A stretch of 64,000 nucleotides of DNA from Streptomyces sp. NRRL S-244 (GTDB taxonomy: Bacteria > Actinomycetota > Actinomycetes > Streptomycetales > Streptomycetaceae): assembly GCF_000717915.1 (NCBI RefSeq), contig NZ_JOCX01000031.1, positions 62,001 through 126,000 of the forward strand, written 5' to 3'. Below are positions 47,648 through 56,473 of this stretch, one piece after another (position 1 is the stretch's first letter; each line of letters opens with the position of its first letter). The notes below the pieces were generated by a model that searched no databases, was not told the DNA's origin, and worked only from the letters and a program-made list of their open reading frames with translations. A program made the translations under genes and the position numbers.

Positions 47648-49036
47648 TCAGCCGCGCCGCTTGCGCCGGCTGACCCGGCGCGACCGTACGCCGCCCGACC
47701 CGCCCCGCGCCCGGTCGTCCAGGGCGATCCACACCCTGACCTCGGTCCCGCCGAGCATCGAGCGGCCGATCCGCACGTCGCCGCCCGTCGATTCCGCGAC
47801 CCGGCGCACGATGTCCAGCCCGAGCCCCGTCGAACCGTCCCGCCCGCCGTCGTTGCCGCGCCGCAGCGCCGCGTCCGGATCGGCGATCCCGGGACCCGCG
47901 TCCGAGACGAGCACGATGACCGCGTCCCCCGCGTCGTGGACGTCCACCGCGAACGGGGTGCCCTCCGGGGTGTGCCGGAACACGTTGCCGAGCAGGGCGT
48001 CGAGGGCCGCCGCGAGCTCCGGGCGGGCGACCGGGAGCCGTACCGTACGGTCCACGCCCGCGAGCCGCACCTCGCGGCCCTCGTCCTCCGCCAGCGCCGA
48101 CCAGAAGGCCATCCGGTCGCGGATCACCTCCGAGGCGTCGCAGCCCGCCCCGGCCCCGCCGCCCGCCGCGGAAGCCGGCGCACGCTGTTCACGGGCGGTA
48201 CGGATGATCGTGTCGACCTCCCGTTCCAGCTGCTCCACCGCCGCCCGGGTCTGCTCCGCGGCCGGCCCGTCACCGAGCGAGGCCGTGTTGAGCCGCAGCA
48301 CCGTCAGCGGCGTCCGCAGCCGGTGCGAGAGGTCGGCGGCCAGCTCCCGCTCGTTGGCGAGGAGTTCCACCACCTGGTCCGCCATCGAGTTGAACGCGAC
48401 GGCCGCCGAGCGGAGTTCCTTCGGCCCGTCCTCCGGCACCCGCGCCCCCAGCCGGCCCTCGCCCAGCTGGTGCGCGGCGTCCGCGAGCCGCTCGGCCGGC
48501 CGCACCAGCCGGGCGCCGAGCCGGTCGGCGACCGCCACCGAGCCCACGATCAGCGCCAGTCCCACGCCCGCGAGGACCACCCAGGCCGTCGCGACGCCGT
48601 TGCTGACCTCGCTCTCCGGTACGAAGATCTCCACGACCGCGATGTCCCCCGAGCCCAGGGCGGTCGGCTGGAGCAGCGCCGAACCGCCCCCCGCCAGCCG
48701 GGCCGTCATGGCCCGCCCCATCCGCCGGGTCTCCTCCACGGCGTGCGCCCCGGCCCGCGTGGTGCCGATCTCCACCGGCGCGCCGCCGCCGATCGCGGGC
48801 ACGTGGACCGCCATCCGCCGGGCCGCGCCCATCTGCGTGGACTCGACCGCCTTGCGCAGCTGCCCCGGGTCGGTGGTGATGGACAGGGTCGGCCCGATCG
48901 TGGCGGCCTGCCGCTCGGCGTTGGAAAAGGCCCGGTCACTGGCCATCTCCTGGACGACGAGCCCGAGCGGTACGGCGAAGGCCACGACCACCATGGCCGT
49001 GACCGCGAGGCACACCTTGACCAGCGCCCATCTCAC
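47648..49036 (-). CDS. Two-component sensor histidine kinase
   Basis: The 462-residue membrane kinase has TM1 (about 6-27; VCLAVTAMVVVAFAVPLGLV), an extracellular sensor loop of about 120 residues, TM2 (about 150-172) and HAMP. The dimerisation domain carries the phospho-accepting His in ADLSHRLRTPLTVLRL, and the HATPase has LLGNVFRHTPEG (N box), SDAGPGIADP (G1) and GSTGLGLDIVRRV (G2). The GTG start overlaps the response-regulator stop (GTGA), so they form a coupled pair. The basic tail (RSRRVSRRKRRG) is unusual. The signal is unknown. Confidence 0.92.
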   Translation of the reverse strand: MRWALVKVCLAVTAMVVVAFAVPLGLVVQEMASDRAFSNAERQAATIGPTLSITTDPGQLRKAVESTQMGAARRMAVHVPAIGGGAPVEIGTTRAGAHAVEETRRMGRAMTARLAGGGSALLQPTALGSGDIAVVEIFVPESEVSNGVATAWVVLAGVGLALIVGSVAVADRLGARLVRPAERLADAAHQLGEGRLGARVPEDGPKELRSAAVAFNSMADQVVELLANERELAADLSHRLRTPLTVLRLNTASLGDGPAAEQTRAAVEQLEREVDTIIRTAREQRAPASAAGGGAGAGCDASEVIRDRMAFWSALAEDEGREVRLAGVDRTVRLPVARPELAAALDALLGNVFRHTPEGTPFAVDVHDAGDAVIVLVSDAGPGIADPDAALRRGNDGGRDGSTGLGLDIVRRVAESTGGDVRIGRSMLGGTEVRVWIALDDRARGGSGGVRSRRVSRRKRRG

Positions 49037-49722
49037 TGCGGCGGCTCCAGCTTGACGCCGACCCCCCGCAGGGTGTGCAGGTACCGCGGCCGCGCCGCCG
49101 TTTCGCCCAGTTTGCGGCGCAGCCAGGACAGGTGCACGTCGATCGTCTGGTCGTCCCCGTACGACTGCTGCCAGACCTCGGCGAGCAGCTCGCGCCGGGC
49201 CACGACCACCCCGGGCCGCCCGGCGAGGAAGGCCAGCAGGTCGAACTCCCGCCGCGTGAGGTCGAGTACGGCCCCGTCCAGCTCGGCCTGGCGCCGCAGC
49301 GGATCGATGGCCAGCCCGCCCACCCGCAGCACGCGCGAGGGCGGCTCGGCCCCGGCGGCCGCCCGGGCGCGGCGCAGGACTGCGGACATCCGGGCGGAGA
49401 GGTGCTCCACGGAGAAGGGCTTGGTCAGGTAGTCGTCGGCGCCGTCGTTGAGGAGCCGGACGATCTCGGCCTCGTCGTCGCGCGCGGTGGCGATGATCAC
49501 CGGTACGTCGGTGATGCCGCGCAGCATCTTCAGCGCCTCCGACCCGTCGAGGTCGGGCAGCCCGAGGTCGAGGATGACCACGTCGAACCGGTGGTGGGCG
49601 ACCTCGCGCAGCGCCTCCAGGGCCGTACCGACGCTCCGCACGGTGTGCGAGGCCTCGGTCAGGTGCCGGATCAGGGCGGAACGCACGAACTGGTCGTCCT
49701 CGACCACGAGCACACTTGCCAT
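49033..49722 (-). CDS. OmpR-family response regulator
   Basis: Response regulator of 229 residues. The receiver domain (1-120) has acidic pocket VEDDQFV, phospho-Asp in VVILDLGLPDLDG and Lys in DDYLTKPFS. The C-terminal winged helix (about 135-225) has TRREFDLLAFLAGRPG and VDVHLSWLRRKLGE-type segments. It is cotranscribed with the downstream histidine kinase through a four-base overlap. ATG 49722 gives MASVLVVEDD. Confidence 0.93.
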   Translation of the reverse strand: MASVLVVEDDQFVRSALIRHLTEASHTVRSVGTALEALREVAHHRFDVVILDLGLPDLDGSEALKMLRGITDVPVIIATARDDEAEIVRLLNDGADDYLTKPFSVEHLSARMSAVLRRARAAAGAEPPSRVLRVGGLAIDPLRRQAELDGAVLDLTRREFDLLAFLAGRPGVVVARRELLAEVWQQSYGDDQTIDVHLSWLRRKLGETAARPRYLHTLRGVGVKLEPPQ

Positions 49723-49801
49723 GGGCCGCACCGTAGTCCATTCGGGGGACCCGGCGGGGTGTCGGGCCGCCTCTCGGACCGGTGGTGCAGTATGTGCCCT
49801 G

Positions 49802-50347
49802 ATGCACCGAGGACTTGTTCACGCACTCGCCTGGACGCTGGCCACCGGGGCGGCGGTGACGCTGTCCTGGTGGGGCGTGCACACGGTCATGTCCGGAACT
49901 GCCTACGATCCGCCGCTGGCGGTGCCGCTCACCACGCAGCCGCTGTCCTCCTCGACGCACCGCGCGGCGGAGCCCTCGCCTCCGCCGGCCTCGGACGCGC
50001 CGTCCCCGTCCGCCGCCTCCCCCTCGGCTTCGCCCTCCGCCGGCGCCTCCCCCGCGAAGCCCCCGCAGAAGGCGGCCCCGCCGAGCCCGCGCCAGGACGA
50101 GCAGCGGGGCGACGGCGGGGACCAGGGCAACGTGAAGGCCTATCCGGTCACGGGTGGCCGGGTGGTCTTCGACCTCGGTACGTCCTCGGCCGAGCTGGTC
50201 TCGGCGACGCCGGACGCCGGATGGCAGATGCAGGTGTGGAAGCAGCCGTACTGGATCCGGGTCACCTTCACGAAGGCGGGCCGGGAGATGTCGGTCTTCT
50301 GCACCTGGAACGACCACCCGCCGATGGTGGAGACGTACGAGGGCTAG
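49802..50347 (+). CDS. Membrane-anchored or secreted protein with Pro/Ser-rich linker
   Basis: The 181-residue protein has an N-terminal hydrophobic segment (LVHALAWTLATGAAVTLSWW), an Ala/Pro/Ser-rich linker of about 60 residues, and a C-terminal domain of about 70 residues (NVKAYPVTGGRVVFDLGTSS to FCTWNDHPPMVETYEG). The protein is probably extracytoplasmic. It is divergent from the two-component system and could be its target or a sensor accessory. I do not recognise the domain. The ATG has no clear ribosome site. Confidence 0.65.
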   Translation: MHRGLVHALAWTLATGAAVTLSWWGVHTVMSGTAYDPPLAVPLTTQPLSSSTHRAAEPSPPPASDAPSPSAASPSASPSAGASPAKPPQKAAPPSPRQDEQRGDGGDQGNVKAYPVTGGRVVFDLGTSSAELVSATPDAGWQMQVWKQPYWIRVTFTKAGREMSVFCTWNDHPPMVETYEG

Positions 50348-50382
50348 GCCGTCCCTTTCGGATCAGGCCGGGACGCCCGGCG

Positions 50383-50589
50383 TCAGGCCATGACGGTGAT
50401 GTTCGTCGCCTGCGGCCCCTTCGCGCCCCTGCTGACGTCGTACTGGACCTTCTGGTTCTCCTGGAGCTCCTTGAAGCCGGTCCCCTGGATCTCGCTGTAG
50501 TGGGCGAAGACGTCCGCGCTGCCGTCCTCGGGCGCGATGAACCCGAAACCCTTCTCGGCGTTGAACCACTTGACGGTGCCGTTGGCCAT
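50383..50589 (-). CDS. Cold-shock protein (CspA family)
   Basis: A 68-residue cold-shock domain that binds single-stranded nucleic acids as an RNA chaperone. It has RNP1 KGFGFIAP and RNP2 DVFAHY (the more usual form is VFVHF/VFAHY). GGGAGA lies eight bases before the ATG. The gene stands alone, downstream of a spermidine-synthase-like gene and separated from it by a hairpin. Confidence 0.93.
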   Translation of the reverse strand: MANGTVKWFNAEKGFGFIAPEDGSADVFAHYSEIQGTGFKELQENQKVQYDVSRGAKGPQATNITVMA

Positions 50590-50698
50590 GTTCCTGTCTC
50601 CCTGCTGCCTGCTGATGTCCGCTCGCCCCGGCGGGACGTTCGACTCGCAGACATACCCGCCCGCGGGCCGGTCGGAGCGCAAGGTCATCCGTACGAGG

Positions 50699-50734
50699 GC
50701 GTGTCGCGACGGGTCGCTGCCCCCCGGGACACGC
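50699..50734 (-). terminator. Hairpin between spermidine-synthase-like gene and csp gene
   Basis: GCGTGTC (50699-50705) and GACACGC (50728-50734) form a seven-base stem with a large GC loop directly after the stop of the upstream minus-strand gene. Confidence 0.4.
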
Positions 50735-50735
50735 T

Positions 50736-51647
50736 CTAGCGAAAGACCGACGGCGGGGGCTCCGGCGAGGCCACCGCCGAGGCGTCCGCGACCGGGGCCG
50801 CCCCGCCCGCGAAATCGGCGAGGGCCCGGCCGTGCTCGACCCGGCCGGGATGCGGGTCGCTCGCGACCCGGCGGGTGAACTCGGCGACCGGCAGCTCCCG
50901 GTCGGCGGCCACCAGCACCGCATTGCCGAACCGTTTCCCCCGCCACACCACCGGGTCGGCGGCCAGCGCCAGGTGCTCGAAGCGCGACGCGGCCGTCGCG
51001 ATCTGGCCCTTCAGGTGCGCGAGCGGCGGACCGTCCGCGAGGTTGGCCACGTACCACCCGCCCGGCGCGAGGGCCCGCCGTACGTCGTCCAGGAACTCGG
51101 CGCTCGTCAGGTGCGCCGGGGTGCGCGCGCCGCTGAACACGTCCGCGATCACCAGGTCGGCCCAGCCGTCCGGAACCTTGGCCAGGCCCGCCCGCGCGTC
51201 CACCGCCCGGACCCGGACCCGCGCCTGCGGGTCCAGCGGCAGGTGTTCCCGTACGAAGGCCACCAGGGCGGCGTCGATCTCCACGACCTGCTGGGTCGAG
51301 CGGGGCCGGGCGGCGGCCGTGTAGCGCGCGAGGGTGAAGGCGCCGCCGCCCAGGTGCACCACGTTCAGGGGCTGCCGGGCGGGCGCGACGAGGTCGATGA
51401 GGTGGCCGATCCGGCGCTGGTACGCGAAGTCCAGGTGCCCCGGATCGCCCAGGTCCACATGCGACTGCGGGGCTCCGTCGATGAGCAGCGTCCAGGCCTG
51501 CGCGCGCTCCCGGTCCGGAGCCAGCTCCGCCGTGCCGCCGCCCACCTGCCCGACGACCGCCCCGGAGCCCGCGCTCCCGCTCCCGCCCGCGCGCCCGCGC
51601 TGCCTGCCGCCGCCGCTTCCGCTGCCTTTGCCCTTGCCTGCCACCAC
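50736..51647 (-). CDS. Spermidine-synthase-like methyltransferase-fold protein
   Basis: The 303-residue protein has a Gly/Ser-rich N-terminal stretch, then a spermine/spermidine-synthase Rossmann fold: [20 protein letters not shown] (SAM-type glycine loop), [20 protein letters not shown] and [19 protein letters not shown]. The DA(F/P) polyamine motif of true synthases is not clear, so it may be one of the widespread fused-MFS/spermidine-synthase relatives with unknown substrate. The start is GTG 51647; a shorter start within the Gly-rich stretch is possible. It is co-directional with the primase-polymerase-like gene just upstream (14 bases). Confidence 0.75.
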   Translation of the reverse strand: MVAGKGKGSGSGGGRQRGRAGGSGSAGSGAVVGQVGGGTAELAPDRERAQAWTLLIDGAPQSHVDLGDPGHLDFAYQRRIGHLIDLVAPARQPLNVVHLGGGAFTLARYTAAARPRSTQQVVEIDAALVAFVREHLPLDPQARVRVRAVDARAGLAKVPDGWADLVIADVFSGARTPAHLTSAEFLDDVRRALAPGGWYVANLADGPPLAHLKGQIATAASRFEHLALAADPVVWRGKRFGNAVLVAADRELPVAEFTRRVASDPHPGRVEHGRALADFAGGAAPVADASAVASPEPPPSVFR

Positions 51648-51661
51648 CCCATTGTCGCCGG

Positions 51662-52114
51662 TCAGCGACAGTTGTCCGCCGCCTCGATCAGGCGGGCGGC
51701 CTCGCCGAGCGCGGCGCGCAGCACCTCCGGATCGGTGACCGGACCGACGGCTTCCGGGGGGAGCAGCCAGCCGGTGTCGCCGGCGGTGGGCGAGACGTCA
51801 CCGAAGCGCATGCCGCGTCCGTTGGTCTGGGTGCAGGCGCTGCCCGGCATGTCCCAGGCGTCGGCGGTGCCGGGCGGGACGAGGAAGCCGAGGGTGTCGT
51901 CGGAGCCGTCGTGCAGCACCGGGCCGACCCCGCCGGGCAGGCCCGCGGCGCGGCGGATGATGTCCACGGCCTCCAGGCCCTGCCGGGTGGGCACGGTCAC
52001 CAGGTCCGGCGCCTCGGCCGGAGCGACCGCCACGGCGGTCGCGGCGGTCGCTCCGGCCGGGACGGGGGTCGCACCCGAAGACGCGGGCGCGGTGTTCATT
52101 CCTGTGTTCTCCAT
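51662..52114 (-). CDS. Short primase-polymerase-like protein (paralogue of the 59997 gene)
   Basis: The 150-residue protein with conserved stretches [40 protein letters not shown] and [20 protein letters not shown]. The pattern (V-D-x-x, [19 protein letters not shown]) matches the C-terminal half of actinobacterial proteins annotated as bifunctional DNA primase/polymerase N-terminal domain. The catalytic acidic residues of a true Prim-Pol cannot be located with confidence, so activity is doubtful. GGAGGG lies four bases before the ATG at 52114. Confidence 0.55.
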   Translation of the reverse strand: MENTGMNTAPASSGATPVPAGATAATAVAVAPAEAPDLVTVPTRQGLEAVDIIRRAAGLPGGVGPVLHDGSDDTLGFLVPPGTADAWDMPGSACTQTNGRGMRFGDVSPTAGDTGWLLPPEAVGPVTDPEVLRAALGEAARLIEAADNCR

Positions 52115-52391
52115 GCCGCCCTCCACCAAGGGAACCCCTCCTCGATCCGCGTACGAGCGGGTGCGGGAGTCAGCTCACACCCCGCACGGGCTCAACGCGC
52201 GAAAACGTCAACGGGTGCGGTGGCAAGACGCTGCAAAGGATGGCACTTCATGGCGGATCGCGGGTGAGATATCCCTTTTGTAGCCAAACACCGCATCAAC
52301 CACCCGCCTCTGGCGGTACGTTCATGCGCGCCGGACCCGGCTCCATCCCGCGGAACCCGGCGGTGCGTCCCTTGCCAGAGAGGCCACGTCC

Positions 52392-53687
52392 ATGGCGGCG
52401 TTCCCCCACTCACCCAATCAGACGTTCCGGCGGCTGCGCGGCCGGCACTCCCCGGCCGAGTTCGCGGGCATGGTGCGCCGGGCCGCGAAGGAGATCGGAG
52501 AAACGGTTTCCTGCGACGCCCGCTACATCGGCCGGGTCGAGTCCGGCGAGATCCGCTGCCCCAACTACGCGTACGAGCGGGTCTTCCTGCACATGTTCCC
52601 CGGCCGGACCCTGGCCGATCTGGGCTTCTCCCCGCGCGAGGCGGTCCGCGGCCGGTCCGCGCAGCGCTCCGCCCCTTTCACCCACAAGGAGAGCGACGTG
52701 CTGCGTCGCGCGTTCATGGCGGGCGGTTCCGCGACCGTGGCGGCCGCCACGATCGGCTTCACGCTGCTCGGCGACACCCGCCGGCCGCCCTCCCGGGCCG
52801 GCGAGTCCGAGGCGGCCGCGGTCGAGGAGGCCGTACGCCAGATCCGGCTGCTGGACGACCGGCACGGGGCCGACGCCCTGTACCGCAAGGCCGCCGAACC
52901 CCTGCGCACCGCCTACGCGTTGCTGGACGCCGGGGCCTCCCGGCAGTCCACCGAGGACCGGCTGCACGCGGGCGCCGGTGAACTGGCCATCTCCGTGGGC
53001 TGGCTGGCGCACGACTCCGGCCGCTTCGACGACGCCCGCTCGCACTACGCGGAGGCGCTGGCGACGGCCCGGGTCGCGGGGGACGCCGGCCTGGAGGCGC
53101 ACGCCTTCAGCAACATGGCCTTCCTGGCCCGGGACTGCGGCCGGCCCCGGGAGTCCGTACGGGCGGCCCAGGCGGGCCGCCGCGCCGCCCGCTCCCTCGG
53201 TTCCCCGCGGCTGCTGTCGCTGCTCGCGCTGCGCGAGGCGGGCGGCTGGGCGGGGCTGGCCGACCGCAAGGCCTGCGAGGAGGCGCTGACGCGGGCGCAC
53301 ACGGAGTTCTCCCGCGGCACGGCGGCCGCGGACCCGGAGTGGATGTCCTTCTTCGGCGAGGCCGAGCTGGAATCGCTGGAGTCGCGGTGCTGGGCGGCCC
53401 TCGGGGAGTACGCCCGCGCGGCCCGGCACGCCCGCCGCGCGGCGGACCTCCAGGATCCGCACTTCGCCCGGAACGTGGCCCTCTACACGGCCGAGCTGGC
53501 CGACGACCTGGCCCGCGCGGGCGCCCCGGACGAGGCGGCCTGGGCGGGCGGACGGGTCCTGGACCTGCTCACCGAGGTCCAGTCCACCCGGATCCGGTCC
53601 ATGCTCTCGGGCACGGCCCGCGTCCTGGTCCCGCACCAGCGCAGCCCGCGGGTGGCGGCCTTCCTGACCCGCCACGCGACGGCCTGA
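52392..53687 (+). CDS. XRE-like transcriptional regulator with TPR-type repeats
   Basis: The 431-residue protein has an atypical N-terminal helix-turn-helix (about 10-75; TVSCDARYIGRVESGEIRCP) and a short hydrophobic region (FMAGGSATVAAATIGFTLLG). A long helical C-terminal part follows with tetratricopeptide-like units (RFDDARSHYAEALATARVAG, HAFSNMAFLARDCGRPRESV). This layout is widespread in Streptomyces regulators; targets are unknown. It is divergent from the primase-polymerase-like gene by about 277 bases. AGAGAGG precedes the ATG. Confidence 0.8.
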   Translation: MAAFPHSPNQTFRRLRGRHSPAEFAGMVRRAAKEIGETVSCDARYIGRVESGEIRCPNYAYERVFLHMFPGRTLADLGFSPREAVRGRSAQRSAPFTHKESDVLRRAFMAGGSATVAAATIGFTLLGDTRRPPSRAGESEAAAVEEAVRQIRLLDDRHGADALYRKAAEPLRTAYALLDAGASRQSTEDRLHAGAGELAISVGWLAHDSGRFDDARSHYAEALATARVAGDAGLEAHAFSNMAFLARDCGRPRESVRAAQAGRRAARSLGSPRLLSLLALREAGGWAGLADRKACEEALTRAHTEFSRGTAAADPEWMSFFGEAELESLESRCWAALGEYARAARHARRAADLQDPHFARNVALYTAELADDLARAGAPDEAAWAGGRVLDLLTEVQSTRIRSMLSGTARVLVPHQRSPRVAAFLTRHATA

Positions 53688-53769
53688 CCACCCGACCACC
53701 CCGGTCACCCCGGTCACCCCGACCACCCAACCAGCAACCCCGGCAAGGGACTTCGGGCTACGGCTTGGG

Positions 53770-54366
53770 CTACAGGTCCAGGTGGCCCGTGTCGTTCCAG
53801 CGCTCCAGGGCGGGGGCTCCGTACGCCCAGCCCAGGACCGAGAGGGACGTGGGCTCCAGGCGGATGCGGGCGCCGAAGGAGGCCTCCAGGCCGAGCCAGC
53901 GGGCGGCCAGGGTGCGCAGGATGTGCCCGTGGGCGAAGACCAGCACGTCGCGCTCCGCCGAGCGGGCCCAGGCGACGACCTCGTCGGCCCGGGCCGCGAC
54001 GTCGGCCACGGACTCGCCGCCCGGGACCCCGTCGCGCCAGATCAGCCAGCCCGGCCGGACCGCCTGGATCTCGGCCGGGGTCATGCCCTCGTAGTCCCCG
54101 TAGTCCCACTCCATCAGCGCGTCCCACGGATCCGCCTGGGCTCCGAAGCCCGCCAGGTCGCAGCTCTCGCTCGCGCGGACCAGCGGGCTGGTGCGGACCT
54201 CCACACCGGGCAGGCCGTTCCAGGGGGCGCGGGACAGCCGCTCGCCGAGCAGCTTCGCGCCGCGCCTGCCCTCCTCCAGCATGGGCACGTCCGTGCGGCC
54301 GGTGTGCTTGCCGAGCTGGGACCACGCCGTCTGGCCGTGCCGGGCCAGGAGGATGCGGGGGGCCAT
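53770..54366 (-). CDS. Histidine phosphatase family protein (phosphoglycerate-mutase-like)
   Basis: A 198-residue phosphatase with the catalytic RHG motif in [20 protein letters not shown], the acid Glu in [11 protein letters not shown], and the second His in [20 protein letters not shown]. It hydrolyses phosphomonoesters; the substrate is unknown. GGGAGAG precedes the ATG at 54366. It is convergent with the TPR regulator. Confidence 0.9.
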   Translation of the reverse strand: MAPRILLARHGQTAWSQLGKHTGRTDVPMLEEGRRGAKLLGERLSRAPWNGLPGVEVRTSPLVRASESCDLAGFGAQADPWDALMEWDYGDYEGMTPAEIQAVRPGWLIWRDGVPGGESVADVAARADEVVAWARSAERDVLVFAHGHILRTLAARWLGLEASFGARIRLEPTSLSVLGWAYGAPALERWNDTGHLDL

Positions 54367-54483
54367 AGGGAACTCTCCCGGTAAGTAGTGTTTCGTACGA
54401 CTTTGGGCGATTGCGTCGTCCATCCATCATCCATCACATGAACACCAGGCAACCCACTCCGTCGCACAAGCGTCCTACGGCGT

Positions 54484-55377
54484 ATGACTAATCGGCAGAA
54501 GCCCACCCGCTGGTGGGCCGAACTGCTGCTCCTGGGGCTCGTCTACGGCGCGTACACCGGTGGCAGACTCCTCGCCAGGGGCGACGTGCACCTCGCCGTC
54601 GGCCACGGGCTCTCGATCCTCCGGGCCGAGGAACTGCTGGGTCTCGACTTCGAACGACCGCTCAACCGGCTGTTCTCGCGGCAGGGGCTGCTCGGCATAC
54701 CCGCCGACTTCGTCTACGCCTCCCTGCACTACCTCGTCACCCCGGCCGTGCTGGTCTGGCTGTACCTGCGCCGGCCGCAGCACTACCGCAGCGCCCGTAC
54801 GTGGCTCGTCGTCTCCACCCTCCTCGGGCTCGTCGGCTTCACCCTGATGCCCACCTGCCCGCCGCGGCTGCTGGACGCCGCGCAGGGGTTCACCGACACG
54901 ATGGCCCAGTACAGCGCGTACGGCTGGTGGGGCGCCGAGGCCAGCGCGCCGCGCGGGCTCGGGGGCCTGACCAACCAGTACGCGGCCATGCCGAGCCTGC
55001 ACGTCGGCTGGGCCCTGTGGTGCGGGGTCCTGCTCTGGCGGCACGGGCGCCACCCGCTGCTGCGGGGGCTCGGCATCGCCTATCCCGCCGTCACCGCGCT
55101 CGTGGTCATGGGCACCGCCAACCACTACTTCCTGGACGCGGCCGCCGGAGCCGCCGTGATGGCCGCCGGGTACGCGATCACGCGCCGGCCGCCCGCGCGA
55201 GCGGCCCGGCCGGGAGCCCGGCCGGGAGCGCAGCCGGGAGCCCGGCCGGGAGTCCGAGCAGCCGGTTTCCGCGGTACCGCCCCGATTGTCAGTGGCGGAT
55301 GGGACACTTCCGCCCGTGAGCTCCTACCCGCCCAGCGGCCCGCCCCCGACGACGACACTGCGGCAGCGGCTCGCTGA
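54484..55377 (+). CDS. PAP2-family membrane phosphatase (phospholipid/inositol type)
   Basis: A 297-residue membrane protein with several hydrophobic segments and the PAP2 motifs MPSLHVGWALWCG (SxxH) and GTANHYFLDAAAG (SxxHxxxD-like, with N in the first position). These enzymes dephosphorylate or transfer on lipid phosphates. After the last membrane helix there is a low-complexity tail of PGARPGAQPGARPG repeats and a further 45 residues that overlap the start of the next gene by up to 62 bases, so the C-terminus is probably not conserved. Confidence 0.82.
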   Translation: MTNRQKPTRWWAELLLLGLVYGAYTGGRLLARGDVHLAVGHGLSILRAEELLGLDFERPLNRLFSRQGLLGIPADFVYASLHYLVTPAVLVWLYLRRPQHYRSARTWLVVSTLLGLVGFTLMPTCPPRLLDAAQGFTDTMAQYSAYGWWGAEASAPRGLGGLTNQYAAMPSLHVGWALWCGVLLWRHGRHPLLRGLGIAYPAVTALVVMGTANHYFLDAAAGAAVMAAGYAITRRPPARAARPGARPGAQPGARPGVRAAGFRGTAPIVSGGWDTSARELLPAQRPAPDDDTAAAAR

Positions 55378-56473
55378 CCTGCGCGGCCCCGCCGTGCCGC
55401 CCCGCCCCCTCGATGCCCGCGCGCTGGCGGCGCTCGCCGCCAACCCCGGATGCGGCAGACGAGCCCTGCTCGACGGCGCCGGGGTGGACAAGACCGCCCT
55501 GGCCTCCGCCCTCGGCTCGCCCGCCCCCTTCGGCCAGTCGCAGTTCGCGATCGTCCGCGGGAACTCCTTCGAGGCCAAGGTCAAGGGCGACGGCGGAGCC
55601 GAGCTCCTGCGGCTCGTGTACGAGCACCTCGGCGCCGGCGGCGAGCCCCCCGGCCCGGGCGCCCGCGTCCCCGACCTGACCGCCGCCGGGCCCGAGGGCC
55701 GCGCCGCCCGCACCGCGCTCGCGCTGCGCGAGGCGACCGCCGCCGGGGACGCCGCCGGCCCCGCCGCCGGTACGTGGACCCTGCTGGACCACCCGATGCT
55801 GGCCCTGGAGGTGGCGGGTTCCCCCGCCTATCTGGAGCCGGACGCCGTCGTGGTGCATCCCGACGGCCGCTGGACCGTCGTGGAGATCAAGTCGTTCCCG
55901 ATGATCGACGGGGCGGCCGACGCCGCGAAGGTGGGCGCCGCCGCCCGGCAGGCCGCCGTGTACGTCCTGGCCCTGGAGAAGACCGCCGAGAAGCTGGCCT
56001 CCGCCGTGGTCGGGCACACCGTACTGCTCGTCTGCCCCAAGGACTTCTCCAACCTGCCCGCCGCCGCGCCGGTCGACATCCGCCGCGAGCGGGCCGTGAC
56101 CCGCCGCCAGCTGGAGCGGCTGACCCGGGTCGAGGAGCTGGCCGCCGCCCTCCCCGAGGGGCTCAGCTTCGACCCGGCGCGGCCCGCCGAGGAGCTGACC
56201 GAGGCGGTCGCGGCCGTCACCGCCGCGTACGCCCCCGAATGCCTGGCCGCCTGCGAGCTGGCCTTCCACTGCCGGGAGCGGGCCCGCGCCGCCGACGCGG
56301 TGACCGCGCTGGGCCGTTCCGTACGGGGGGAGCTCGGCGCGCTCACCACCGTCGAGGAGGCCCTCGCGGCCGCCGCCGGCTCCGGCCGCCCCGACGACCC
56401 GACGGCGGCCTCCCTGCACCACGCGGCCCGGCTGCGCGCCGAGGCCCTGGAGGCGGCCGCATGTCCCTGCTGA
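55316..56473 (+). CDS. RecB/Cas4-like nuclease with a predicted Fe-S cluster
   Basis: The 385-residue protein has a PD-(D/E)XK nuclease core: Asp176 in LEPDAVVVHPDG and E190-x-K192 in TVVEIKSF, followed by a Q-containing helix (AARQAAVYVLALE). Four cysteines are placed as in Cas4, AddB and Dna2: Cys46 (NPGCGRR) and Cys309-x3-Cys313-x5-Cys319 (ECLAACELAFHC). A 4Fe-4S cluster is therefore predicted. It starts at GTG 55316 inside the PAP2 gene end (an earlier TTG/GTG is possible) and overlaps the next gene by 13 bases. Context with an SF1 helicase suggests a DNA-end or flap-processing complex. Experimental function is unknown to me. Confidence 0.8.
   Translation: MSSYPPSGPPPTTTLRQRLADLRGPAVPPRPLDARALAALAANPGCGRRALLDGAGVDKTALASALGSPAPFGQSQFAIVRGNSFEAKVKGDGGAELLRLVYEHLGAGGEPPGPGARVPDLTAAGPEGRAARTALALREATAAGDAAGPAAGTWTLLDHPMLALEVAGSPAYLEPDAVVVHPDGRWTVVEIKSFPMIDGAADAAKVGAAARQAAVYVLALEKTAEKLASAVVGHTVLLVCPKDFSNLPAAAPVDIRRERAVTRRQLERLTRVEELAAALPEGLSFDPARPAEELTEAVAAVTAAYAPECLAACELAFHCRERARAADAVTALGRSVRGELGALTTVEEALAAAAGSGRPDDPTAASLHHAARLRAEALEAAACPC

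Noticed and set aside
55316..56473. Cas4-like nuclease as evidence of a CRISPR-Cas locus
   Set aside because: No cas1, cas2, effector genes or arrays are present; the neighbour is an SF1B helicase, fitting a repair-type complex better.
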